Shown: one piece after another, positions 26,638 through 35,900 of the stretch | Layout of the letters: the number at the start of each line of letters is the position of its first letter | Position numbering within the stretch: the stretch's first letter is position 1 | Assembly (NCBI GenBank): GCA_964500205.1 | Contig: CAZCNS010000001.1 | Coordinates: 1-64,000, forward strand | Direction: 5' to 3' | Source of the DNA: UBA10329 sp964500205 | GTDB lineage: Bacteria; Bacteroidota; Bacteroidia; UBA10329 | DNA: 64,000 nt | Position numbers and translations under genes: made by a program | Notes under the pieces: generated by a model | Database searches by the model: none | Seen by the model: the letters and a program-made list of their open reading frames with translations, nothing else | Told to the model about the DNA's origin: nothing

Positions 26638-27567
26638 TCATTCAGACACGCGTCCTGCCAGCAGATAAAGCACCGCCATGCGGATGGCCACCCCATTCTC
26701 TACCTGGTCAAGGATGATGGCATTGGGGCTGTCGGCCACATCAGAAGTGATCTCCACACCTCTATTGATGGGGCCTGGGTGCATGATCAGCACCTCTTTG
26801 CCAAGCTCTTCGAGCACCTTACTGTTCAACCCGAAACGCTGAACGTATTCTCTGATGGAAGGGAAATACTGCACATCTTGACGCTCGAGCTGGATACGCA
26901 GCATATTGGCAACGTCACACCATCCGAGGGCTTTGCGCAGGTCGTGCTCCACCTTGACGCCCAAAGAGCCAATGTGCTTGGGGATGAGCGTGGTCGGCCC
27001 GCAAACCATCACTTCTGCACCAAGCTTCTGCAACGCGTGGATGTTGGACAAGGCCACCCGAGAGTGAAGCACATCTCCAATGATGGCCACTTTCTTCCCC
27101 TCTACCGAGCCCAGTCTTTCACGGATGGAATAAGCATCCAGTAGCGCCTGTGTCGGGTGCTCGTGTGCACCATCGCCTGCATTGACAATAATAGCTTTCA
27201 CGTTGCGAGAAAGAAACTCGCCAGCCCCTGCGTCCGAGTGGCGCATCACCACCATATCGACCTTCATGGCCAGTATGTTATTGACGGTATCCACCAGCGT
27301 CTCGCCCTTCTTTACCGATGAACCGGAGGCAGCGAAGTTGATCACATCGGCAGAGAGACGCTTCTCGGCCAGTTCGAACGACAGCTTTGTTCTTGTGGAA
27401 TTCTCGAAGAAGAGATTGGCAATGGTAATGTCACGGAGGGTGGGCACCTTCTTTATCGGCCTATTGATCACCTCCTTGAAGCTGTCGGCCGTTTGAAAAA
27501 TCAGCTCTATGTCCTCTTGGGTGAGCTGACGAATGCCGAGGAGATGCTTTACCGAAAGACGGCTCAT
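26638..27567 (-). CDS. pyrB: Aspartate carbamoyltransferase catalytic subunit
   Basis: A 309-aa enzyme of the second step of pyrimidine synthesis. The carbamoyl-phosphate loop FFENSTRTKLSFE, the ATCase-type HSDAGAGEFLS loop and NAGDGAHEHPTQALLD are all present. The regulatory subunit gene pyrI is not in the window. The start overlaps the pyrR stop by ATGA, so the two are translationally coupled. Confidence 0.97.
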   Translation of the reverse strand: MSRLSVKHLLGIRQLTQEDIELIFQTADSFKEVINRPIKKVPTLRDITIANLFFENSTRTKLSFELAEKRLSADVINFAASGSSVKKGETLVDTVNNILAMKVDMVVMRHSDAGAGEFLSRNVKAIIVNAGDGAHEHPTQALLDAYSIRERLGSVEGKKVAIIGDVLHSRVALSNIHALQKLGAEVMVCGPTTLIPKHIGSLGVKVEHDLRKALGWCDVANMLRIQLERQDVQYFPSIREYVQRFGLNSKVLEELGKEVLIMHPGPINRGVEITSDVADSPNAIILDQVENGVAIRMAVLYLLAGRVSE

Positions 27568-28112
27568 TTTCCTTTACCTGAGATGAGTTTCACACTGTCA
27601 CCATCCCCGCTCTCTGAAATGGTGACCTCCACATGCTCCGAGGCGATTGAGTCTATCCTGCGGCCAACATAATTGGGTTCGATGGGCAGATGGCGACTGA
27701 ATCTACGGTCAATGAGCACCACCAGCTCGACCCGCGAAGGCCGACCGAATGCCAGCATGGCATCAAGTCCGGCACGGATGGTACGGCCCGTGAACAGCAC
27801 ATCATCAATCAGAACAACATTCTTTCCCTCAATTAGGAAGTCCATCTTCATGGGCGATGGGATGAGCGGATCGGCATGTCTGCGATGGTCATCACGGTTG
27901 AAGGTGACATCCAGTTCCCCCAACGGGATGGAATCGTTGCCTGTCATCTTCGAAAGCACCTGTCTCAATCTCCGTGCAAGAAAAACCCCTCTGGGCTGCA
28001 GCCCGATGAGAACTGAATCGCTGAAATCATTGTGCTGCTCCACGAGCTGGTAGCAAATGCGCTCGATGGAGCGTGCCAAGCCTTGGCTATCGAGCAGGAT
28101 GCGTGATTCCAT
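27564..28112 (-). CDS. pyrR: Bifunctional pyr operon regulator / uracil phosphoribosyltransferase
   Basis: A 182-aa PRTase-fold protein with the PRPP-binding motif VVLIDDVLFTGRTIRAGLDA and the N-terminal LIGLQPRGVFLARRL characteristic of PyrR. In Firmicutes PyrR binds pyr mRNA to attenuate transcription; I see no attenuator upstream here (only 17 bases separate the promoter box from the start), so its regulatory mode in this organism is open. It is followed by pyrB with a 4-base overlap. Confidence 0.94.
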   Translation of the reverse strand: MESRILLDSQGLARSIERICYQLVEQHNDFSDSVLIGLQPRGVFLARRLRQVLSKMTGNDSIPLGELDVTFNRDDHRRHADPLIPSPMKMDFLIEGKNVVLIDDVLFTGRTIRAGLDAMLAFGRPSRVELVVLIDRRFSRHLPIEPNYVGRRIDSIASEHVEVTISESGDGDSVKLISGKGK

Positions 28113-28128
28113 GTTGTTGAAGCGGGGG

Positions 28129-28136
28129 CAAACTTA
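28129..28136 (-). promoter_or_regulatory. Likely -7 box of pyrR-pyrB
   Basis: The minus strand reads TAAGTTTG, matching TAnnTTTG, 16 bases before the pyrR ATG, leaving a leader too short for an attenuator. Confidence 0.5.
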
Positions 28137-28161
28137 GCCCAAATAAGCCTTGTTCCGAGAC

Positions 28162-28344
28162 TTAGCCGCGCTTCACGACACGGCCAGCTTTGCGGTCGAA
28201 GCCATAGGGACAGTGCTTGCAACCGTTCTTACAGCAATAGCCACGCTTCAACAGATACTTCTCCGTGAAGATGATATAGCCTTCATCGGAGTAGTAAAAG
28301 TCATCCGGCTCGAGTCTGGGTCGGCTGCTGTAATAATCGTCCAT
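28162..28344 (-). CDS. DUF5522-family small protein
   Basis: From ATG 28344 the protein has 60 aa (ATG 28362 would give 66). The conserved core is EGYIIFTEKYLLKRGYCCKN followed by CKHCPYGF: a cluster of four cysteines that may bind a metal. The family is found mainly in Bacteroidota and its function is unknown. It lies upstream of pyrR but the pyrR promoter box separates them. Confidence 0.82.
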   Translation of the reverse strand: MDDYYSSRPRLEPDDFYYSDEGYIIFTEKYLLKRGYCCKNGCKHCPYGFDRKAGRVVKRG

Positions 28345-28487
28345 AGGAAATCGCTGCGCCAAAGGAACAACGGTGAAAGGATTCGGTTCACTTCTGCAAA
28401 AAGAAACCCATACATGTCAAAACGAAGCACATCTGCTGACAGATGTTCTTCCCTGCATTTTTGGAATACAGTTACTTCGCGCTCTTA

Positions 28488-30023
28488 ATGAGCGAGGAGA
28501 ACACTGCTGAGAAGAAGCGCTGGCATCGGAAGCTGCCAGGACAGATCTATCACACCCTTCAGGTGGACAAGGTGGTGGGTCTTGGCCATGACCTACAGGA
28601 CCTGATGACAGGGGGTGATTCCCGTCAGGCGGCCACGCGCATCTACAGGAAGTTGAAGCCAGCATGGCTTTTCAACACCTCGACCTTTACGGGCAACCTG
28701 ACCATAGCACTTACGCTCACTTACTTCTTCCGCCAGCTCGGCTATGGCGATGCAGTGGACTATGTGTTCCTGCTCGGCATCCTTGCCATCGGCCTTTGGA
28801 TAACAGAAGCCATCCCGCCCTTTGCGGTGGGCATCTTCCTCATCGCGATGCTGCTGGTGGGCTTTGGCACCGATTTCATTCTGGAACATGAGGCCCCAGT
28901 GGAGATGTACATCGGCACCTGGACGAGCAACGTGATCTGGCTGTTGCTGGGTGGTTTCTTCCTGGCCGAGGGCATGAGGCAGGCCGAACTGGACCGCGCC
29001 TTGTTCCGCTGGACGGTTAAGCGATTCGGGGCCATACCAGACCGTTTGCTGCTGGGCCTTATGACGACCACGGCCCTCGGCAGCATGGTGATGAGCAACA
29101 CGGCCACCACCGCCATGATGGTCTCGTCCATACTGCCCGTGGTTCGATTGATGGGTAAGGAATCACCGTATTCAAAAGCGTTGCTGGTAGGAATCCCCGC
29201 AGCGGCATCGGTGGGCGGCATCGGCACCATCATTGGCAGCACTCCCAATGCCATCGCGGTGGGTGCACTGGCAGAGCTTGGCGTGCAGGTCACCTTCATC
29301 GAGTGGATGGCTGTGGGAATGCCCACGGGGCTGTTTCTCGTGTGGATTTTTTGGAAATACTTGATCAGGAAGACCGATCTCAGCGCAGTGATCCTTGACC
29401 TTTCGCAGCTGCCGCAGAGCGACACTGAAGTGGAGCCTGCCAAGCGGATGGCGGTCATCTTCACACTTATAGCCACCATATCCCTATGGGTCACAGAGCC
29501 CTTGCACGGCATCCCTGTCGCAGCCACATCGGCCGTGCCCATAGTGCTACTGACCCTCACACAGGTGATCGGGGCGCAGGAGGTGCGCAGACTGCCTTGG
29601 GACACGCTGATGCTGGTTGCTGGTGGGCTCGCACTCGGCATCGCGCTGGTCGATGTGGGCCTCGCGGACATCATCATGGGGCAGGTCAATGCCTTGCCTG
29701 TTGCCTCGGTTGGCATAGCATTGCTCTTCTGCTTTGTTGGCGTGCTGTTGAGCAATGTGATGAGCAACACGGCCGCGTCCAGCATCCTTGTGCCGCTGGG
29801 GCTTGCCCTTCCGCTGCCGTTCGGGGTGGCCGTGCCGGTGATGGTGGCGATAAGTTGCTCCTGTGCGCTGCTTCTGCCGGTGAGCACCCCGTCCAACGCC
29901 ATCAGCTACAGCACTGGACTCATAGAGCAGAAAGAGTTTCGCACGGGCGGTCTGTTCTTCATCATTGCCGGGCCGCTGGCAGCCTTCGTGTCGGTGATGG
30001 TCTGGTCGCTGTTCTACGTCTGA
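28488..30023 (+). CDS. DASS/SLC13-family sodium:anion symporter
   Basis: A 511-aa membrane protein with about 11-12 hydrophobic helices after a hydrophilic N-terminus of 60-65 residues. The two family repeats carry the substrate-site motifs VMSNTATTAMM and LLSNVMSNTAASS, and the sequence GIGTIIGSTPNAIA fits the sodium-binding hairpin. DASS proteins import dicarboxylates, citrate, phosphate or sulphate with sodium; the substrate is not clear. ATG 28488 is preferred over 28443 because TTACTTCG, a -7-like box, lies just before it. The long hydrophilic N-terminus is a little unusual. Confidence 0.92.
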   Translation: MSEENTAEKKRWHRKLPGQIYHTLQVDKVVGLGHDLQDLMTGGDSRQAATRIYRKLKPAWLFNTSTFTGNLTIALTLTYFFRQLGYGDAVDYVFLLGILAIGLWITEAIPPFAVGIFLIAMLLVGFGTDFILEHEAPVEMYIGTWTSNVIWLLLGGFFLAEGMRQAELDRALFRWTVKRFGAIPDRLLLGLMTTTALGSMVMSNTATTAMMVSSILPVVRLMGKESPYSKALLVGIPAAASVGGIGTIIGSTPNAIAVGALAELGVQVTFIEWMAVGMPTGLFLVWIFWKYLIRKTDLSAVILDLSQLPQSDTEVEPAKRMAVIFTLIATISLWVTEPLHGIPVAATSAVPIVLLTLTQVIGAQEVRRLPWDTLMLVAGGLALGIALVDVGLADIIMGQVNALPVASVGIALLFCFVGVLLSNVMSNTAASSILVPLGLALPLPFGVAVPVMVAISCSCALLLPVSTPSNAISYSTGLIEQKEFRTGGLFFIIAGPLAAFVSVMVWSLFYV

Positions 30024-30043
30024 GCCTGCCGACCTCCCGACCC

Positions 30044-30051
30044 TATCTTTG
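30044..30051 (+). promoter_or_regulatory. Likely -7 box of the carboxylase gene
   Basis: TATCTTTG matches TAnnTTTG exactly, 22 bases before the ATG at 30074. Confidence 0.5.
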
Positions 30052-30073
30052 CCCGCCTCACAGACTTTTTTTC

Positions 30074-31615
30074 ATGCAAGAGAAAATCCAACACCTTGAG
30101 GCCAAGAAGGCCGAGGCACTGCTCGGAGGCGGACAGGACCGCATCGACTCGCAACATTCCAAAGGCAAGATGACCGCTCGGGAGCGGCTTCATTTCCTTT
30201 TGGATGAAGGAAGTTTTGAGGAGATCGGCATGTTCGTCACGCACCGCAGCACACAGTTCGGACTGGAGCGTCAGAAATTCCTCGGTGACGGGGTCATCAC
30301 GGGCTACGGGACCATCCATGGTCGGTTGGTGTATGTGTTCGCACAGGATTTCACGGTGTTCGGTGGCTCGCTGGCCGAGATGCATGCCGAGAAGATCTGC
30401 CGCATCATGGACATGGCTATGGAGAACGGTGCGCCCGTCATCGGCCTCAACGACTCGGGCGGGGCGCGCATCCAGGAGGGCGTGGTGTCGCTGGGCGGCT
30501 ACGCGGACATTTTTTATAGGAATACACTCGCATCCGGGGTCATCCCACAGATCTCTGCCATCATGGGACCATGCGCGGGCGGGGCGGTCTATTCGCCAGC
30601 CCTTACAGATTTTGTGATGATGGTGCAGGACAGCAGCTACATGTTCGTCACCGGCCCCAACGTGGTGAAGACCGTGACCCATGAGGAGGTGACAAGCGAG
30701 GAGTTGGGCGGGGCCAGCACCCACAGTACCAAGAGCGGGGTGACACATTTCTCCAGTGCCAATGATCTGGAGTGCATCAATCATCTGAAGAAACTGATCA
30801 GCTACATTCCGCAGAATTGCGAGGAGGAGGCCCCTGCCCTGCCCTACTCGCCTGCCGATGAGCATCGTGCGGTGCTCGATAGCATCATCCCTGAGAATCC
30901 AAACCAGCCCTACGACATCAAGGAGGTGATTGAGGCCGTGTGCGATGCAGGGTCTTTTTTTGAGGTTCACAAGGATTTCGCGGAGAACATTGTGGTCGGC
31001 TTTGCCCGCTTGGGCGGCAAGAGCATCGGCATCGTGGCCAACCAACCTGCCATGCTTGCGGGTGTGCTCGATATCAAGGCTTCGCAAAAGGGCGGGCGGT
31101 TCGTGCGCTTCTGCGACTGTTTCAATATCCCGCTGCTGGTGTTCGAAGATGTGCCCGGATTCCTGCCTGGCACCGATCAGGAGTGGAATGGCATCATCAC
31201 CAATGGGGCCAAACTGCTCTACGCTTTCTGCGAGGCCACCGTGCCGCGCATCACGGTCATCACGCGCAAAGCGTATGGTGGTGCATATGATGTGATGAAC
31301 AGCAAACACATCGGTGCGGACATGAACTACGCCTGGCCTACGGCCGAAATAGCGGTTATGGGCGCGAAGGGTGCTGCCGAGATCATCTTCCGCAACGAGA
31401 TCAAGGCCGCTACCGACCCAGAGGCCAAGCTCAAGGAGAAGGAGGCCGAATACGTGGAACATTTTGCCAACCCCTATCGCGCAGCAGAAAAGGGCTACGT
31501 GGACGAGGTGATTCTGCCGTCACAGACCCGCGAGAAGCTGATCAAGGCATTCTCCATGCTCAAGAACAAGGCGAGGACGCTTCCAAGAAAGAAGCACGGC
31601 AACATCCCACTGTGA
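30074..31615 (+). CDS. Acyl-CoA carboxylase beta subunit (propionyl-CoA carboxylase type)
   Basis: A 513-aa biotin-dependent carboxyltransferase. Both acyl-CoA- and biotin-binding halves are present: LNDSGGARIQEGVVSLGGYA, MGPCAGGAVYSPALTDF and, in the second half, VFEDVPGFLPGTDQEWNGII and RKAYGGAYDVMNSKHIGADM. Such subunits carboxylate propionyl-CoA to methylmalonyl-CoA, although acetyl-CoA and methylcrotonyl-CoA relatives are similar. The biotin carboxylase and carrier subunits are not in the window. The frame is open upstream into the transporter gene, but the conserved N-terminus and the promoter support ATG 30074. Confidence 0.95.
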   Translation: MQEKIQHLEAKKAEALLGGGQDRIDSQHSKGKMTARERLHFLLDEGSFEEIGMFVTHRSTQFGLERQKFLGDGVITGYGTIHGRLVYVFAQDFTVFGGSLAEMHAEKICRIMDMAMENGAPVIGLNDSGGARIQEGVVSLGGYADIFYRNTLASGVIPQISAIMGPCAGGAVYSPALTDFVMMVQDSSYMFVTGPNVVKTVTHEEVTSEELGGASTHSTKSGVTHFSSANDLECINHLKKLISYIPQNCEEEAPALPYSPADEHRAVLDSIIPENPNQPYDIKEVIEAVCDAGSFFEVHKDFAENIVVGFARLGGKSIGIVANQPAMLAGVLDIKASQKGGRFVRFCDCFNIPLLVFEDVPGFLPGTDQEWNGIITNGAKLLYAFCEATVPRITVITRKAYGGAYDVMNSKHIGADMNYAWPTAEIAVMGAKGAAEIIFRNEIKAATDPEAKLKEKEAEYVEHFANPYRAAEKGYVDEVILPSQTREKLIKAFSMLKNKARTLPRKKHGNIPL

Positions 31616-31794
31616 TGCCAATATCAGCACAAGCAATTTTGCTCGAAACGGCAAAGCACTGAGCAACAGAGGACTCTGACCGTTCATTGTTAGAATCCCC
31701 GTTGAAAACCTCTGCGCAAAGGATTGCAGAAAGGAATTGGATACTGGGTAAACTTGTAGTTGCTGCATCACCTGCAGCCATCAGGTTCTGACCC

Positions 31795-32196
31795 ATGACC
31801 ATCAAACTCTCGACCATTTGCCTTTGGGGTGTAATGACATTTGCTCTCCAGCCAATCTCGAACGCACTAGCGCAGGAATGTCGCGAACTGAAGGTCACAG
31901 TAAACAACCTGCCCTCCATCAGCTCTGCCCATGCACTTGCGCTCATGAAGGCCGACTCGCTTGTGCTGATGCAAAACGAATGCAACGAGATGCTCCGTGT
32001 GTTCACATTCGAGATGGTGGTGCGGGGCCGCACTTTCAAGACTTATGACAACAAGCTCACGGATCAGATGAAACAGGCACTGGTGCCCTTGAGACGGGGT
32101 GAGCAGGTCATTTTCAGAAAAATGAAAGCCCGGGAGAGGCAGCACCCGGAGATTGTACGCGTGATGGAAGACCTCACAGTGAGCATTGAAGGCTGA
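31795..32196 (+). CDS. Small exported protein resembling the GldM C-terminal domain
   Basis: A 133-aa protein with signal peptide (MTIKLSTICLWGVMTFALQP, cleavage near ALAQ). The second half, FEMVVRGRTFKTYDNKLTDQ then MKQALVPLRRGEQVIFRKMK, recalls the last domain of the gliding/T9SS motor protein GldM (strand, N-x-[FL]-T-x-x-[ML], RxGxxV). It is far shorter than GldM and has no transmembrane anchor apart from the signal. The family call is an inference from reading; a plain hypothetical periplasmic protein is the alternative. Bases 31616-31794 before it hold nothing recognisable. Confidence 0.65.
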   Translation: MTIKLSTICLWGVMTFALQPISNALAQECRELKVTVNNLPSISSAHALALMKADSLVLMQNECNEMLRVFTFEMVVRGRTFKTYDNKLTDQMKQALVPLRRGEQVIFRKMKARERQHPEIVRVMEDLTVSIEG

Positions 32197-32228
32197 CCAT
32201 CCGTTATCACGAAAAGTTACGGGCGGGG

Positions 32229-32837
32229 TCAATAACCAAGGAACATGACCTCAGTGTCAGCACCTCCGACCCAGTTGCGCGTGGGGTCTTTCACCTTTAC
32301 CGTAGTATCCGCGTCCTCGATCAGGGCCGCCTGCTGCATCAGCGGCAACGGCAGGACAATGGGGCCTCGCACACGCGGGGTATCGTCCTTTACTTGCTTA
32401 TCACCACCATTCTTCTGCGTACTTCCAAATTGGGCGACATCGCTGACCGCTATCGACTCATCCAAGCTGGCAGAGAAAAGCACCGCCTTACCTGATTCGA
32501 GCCGCTGCGAACGGACCACAATACCGTTGCGTACCAGTGAGCTGTCGGGAGCAAGTGCGTAACCGTACGCTTGAAGTCGGCCCATGAAATCCGGCACCCT
32601 GTCAGTATTCACTGCCCAGAAAAAGGCTGTGCAGGTGTCGTTCTTGAAGATGACGGTCTGGCGCAGGCCCTTATCCAATGCATACTCAACCCTTGTTTTC
32701 TGGTAATCGAGGATACGGTACTCACGGAGCATCTGCTGCACACGGCTGCGCTTCTTGCCGATGATACCGTCAACAGGCTGGGCAGCCGCTACGAAAGGCG
32801 AGGCTGACATAAACAGTATCAGTAGGATAGAACGCAT
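32229..32837 (-). CDS. Hypothetical exported protein
   Basis: A 202-aa protein with signal peptide MRSILLILFMSASPFVAAAQ (an ATG two codons upstream is possible). The mature part starts IIGKKRSRVQQMLREYRILD, and a later stretch, LRQTVIFKNDTCTAFFWAVN, suggests an alpha/beta fold; the tail is Gly/Asp-rich. I recognise no domain. Divergent from the giant PKD protein at 32959. Confidence 0.75.
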   Translation of the reverse strand: MRSILLILFMSASPFVAAAQPVDGIIGKKRSRVQQMLREYRILDYQKTRVEYALDKGLRQTVIFKNDTCTAFFWAVNTDRVPDFMGRLQAYGYALAPDSSLVRNGIVVRSQRLESGKAVLFSASLDESIAVSDVAQFGSTQKNGGDKQVKDDTPRVRGPIVLPLPLMQQAALIEDADTTVKVKDPTRNWVGGADTEVMFLGY

Positions 32838-32958
32838 GCTCATTTATGAGTGTCCAAAAGTAGGCAGCGTTAGACTGAGGTTCAACGGGTATGGTTTACT
32901 TTGCCGCTCGCAACCTGACCGAGGCGCTCGCGTTCTGTTTCAGGCCAAAACTCAGCGA

Positions 32959-35900
32959 ATGACCCTTCAAAGGCGTATTCTCCTTCTTGCAATTCTTCTG
33001 CTGTCAAGTGCTGTAACAGGCGCTCTGGCGCAGGTGACTGCCGAATTCAGTGCTCCGGTGACCTCTGGTTGCAGCCCACTGATCGTCAATTTTCAGAACC
33101 AGAGCACCGGTGCGGGCCTGAGCTATCAGTGGAATCTGGGCAACGGCAACAACTCGACCGCTCAGAATCCCTCTGCCAGCTTCATCACTCCGGGCACGTA
33201 CACTGTGACCCTCACTGTGACAGGACCGGGCGGCACGGACACAGAGGTGAAGACGGCATTCATCACTGTTTTCACCCCGCCCAACCCTGAGGTGGAGGTG
33301 TCTCAGGGCATCGGATGTTTTCCTTTTGATGTGCAGTTCACTGACGCGAGCATACCTGGCGATGCACCTGTGACCGCTTGGTCTTGGGATTTTGGTGACG
33401 GTGGCGCATCCGTGGTACAGAATCCGACACACACCTACACCACGCAAGGCACTTTCAATGTGACACTGCTGCTCACGGACGCCAACGGCTGCACAAGCAA
33501 TGAGAGTTTTCCCGGTCTCATCAATTCAAACAGCAACCGCCCTGTGGCTGCTTTCGATGCCGACCCGCTGGTGGGCTGCATCCCGCCAGTGAACGTCAAT
33601 TTCACAGACCAGTCATCTGGGGGCACGGGACAGCTGACTTACCTGTGGCAGTTCGGGGACGGCAATACCAGTACCACTCAAAATCCCACTCATTCGTACG
33701 AAACAGAAGGCGTATATGACGTGTCGCTAACGGTGACCGATGAGATCGGCTGCGATGACACGGAGGCTTTTGCCGGACACATCACCATCGTGGAGAACCC
33801 GGTCATCGACTTCACCCCCAGCCTGACCGTAGGATGCCTGGGCGACCCGGTGCAGTTCAGCGATATGAGTTTTCCCCCGCCTACCAGTTGGGAATGGGAT
33901 TTCGGGGACGGCAACAGTAGCAATCAGCAGAATCCGAGCCACCTTTACACATCGCCCGGCACCTACACCGTAACGCTCACGGCATCTTATGCAGGTTCCT
34001 GTCAGGCCACTGAGGTGCGCACTGACCTTGTTTCTATCGGTGGCATACCGTTCGTGGCATTCACTCCGAGCGGCACGGAGGCTTGTGAGACACCGTTTGT
34101 GGTCGATTTCACGAACAATTCTGTGGGCGCAAGTCTGAACTACCTATGGGATTTTGGGGATGGGAACACAAGCACTGAGCAGTCGCCCTCGCATACCTAC
34201 ACGGAAAACGGGATCTACACCGCCAGCCTCACTGCCACCAATCCGCAAGGATGCAGCACTACACAGTCCACCAGCATCAACGTCTCTGAGACGAGGGCTG
34301 ATTTCCTGCCCGATGTGTTCGGTTTCTGTCTGCCGCTGGAGGTCAACTTCAGCGACTCGAGCGTTTCAGCTTCCCAGATCATCAACTATCAGTGGGATTT
34401 CGGGGATGGCAATACCAGCACCCTTCAAAATCCAACCCACACCTATCAGGACACGGGGCGGTACACTATAACCCTTATCATAGAGAACTCACTTGGGTGC
34501 TTGGACACCTTGGTGCGGCCTAACTACATTTTCGCTTACACAGTTCCGGTGGCCGATTTCGACCAGACCCCGCAAGTGATCTGCCCAGGTGAGTTCGAGT
34601 TCACCAACCTCTCTTCCGGGGCCACCGACTTCTTCTGGGATTTCGGGGATGAACAGACCGATGTGGTTCCGAATCCCATCCACACCTATCAGGACACAGG
34701 GTCATTCTCCATCACGCTTATTGCCCTTAATAATGGATGTCCGGACTCCGTGATCGCGGAGAACATGATTTATGTGAGCCCGCCCATCGCTCGGACAGCC
34801 CTCGAGTACAGTTGCGACCAACCGAACACGTTCACTTTTACGAACACCTCAATCGGGGACGACAGCTTCTTCTGGACCTTTGAAGATGGTTCTACCAATA
34901 ACACGGACTCTACCGTCACCCGGATCATCAACGACCCCGGCATGTATTTCATCGAGCTCACTGTGTTCAACGACACATCGGGCTGTACGGACACGAGACG
35001 TGATACGGTCTATGTCACAGAGCTCGAAGCCGCTTTCACTCAGAACATCACGGAGGGTTGTGCTCCACTGCTGGTCAGCTTTACCAACCAAAGCGTGGAT
35101 GCAGTCTCGTATCAGTGGAATTTCGGTGGTGGCGCATCCTCTGCCACCACATTGAACCCCAACCGCACCTTCGCGAACATAGGCACCTACACCGTCCGAC
35201 TGGTGGCCACCGACATCAACGGCTGCTTGGACACCATCATCGTGCCTGACCTGATCACAGCGACAGGGGCGTTCGTGGATTTTGCGGTGGACACAGCATT
35301 TGGATGCGATGATTTAACGGTCTCGTTTGTTGACCAGACCACTCCTGAAGGCACAATAGTGTCTTGGCTTTGGGATTTCGGAGACGGCAATACGAGTGCA
35401 GACCCCAATCCCACCCACATCTATGACGTTGCAGGGAATTACACGGTATCGCTCACAACTACGGACAATGCTGGATGCGTTAATACCGATACAACCGTGG
35501 ACATTGTTCAAAGTCTCCCCTTGGCGGCTCCCGGTTTTGTGGTCAATACGCAACTGGGCTGCGCTGGAGATGAGTTTCAGTTCACGAGTACCTCCTCTGC
35601 CGAGGCCATCGGTTTCCTCTGGGATTTCGGAGACGGGAACACTTCCTCCGAGGAAAACCCAACGCACGTATATGCGTCCTCTGGCAATTACACGGTCTCA
35701 TTAACAGTGATAAATGCCAATGGCTGCGATAGCACGGTTACAGAGGTGGACTACATCATGCTCGGTGGGCCGACCGCGGACTTCACCGCCTTCCCCACGT
35801 TTGCCTTCTGCCCTCCGCTGTTGGTGAGTTTTACTGATCAAAGTGTCGGGGCGCTTTCCTACGAGTGGGATTTCGGCAATGGCAACGGTTCCAACATAGC

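Noticed and set aside
29486..30073. Long open frame running from inside the transporter gene into the carboxylase gene
   Set aside because: It is in a different frame from the transporter and has unnatural composition before 30074; the conserved carboxylase N-terminus and a promoter box support ATG 30074.
30014..31462. 482-codon open frame antisense to the carboxylase gene
   Set aside because: The other strand codes for a well-conserved enzyme; the antisense frame is a codon-bias shadow.
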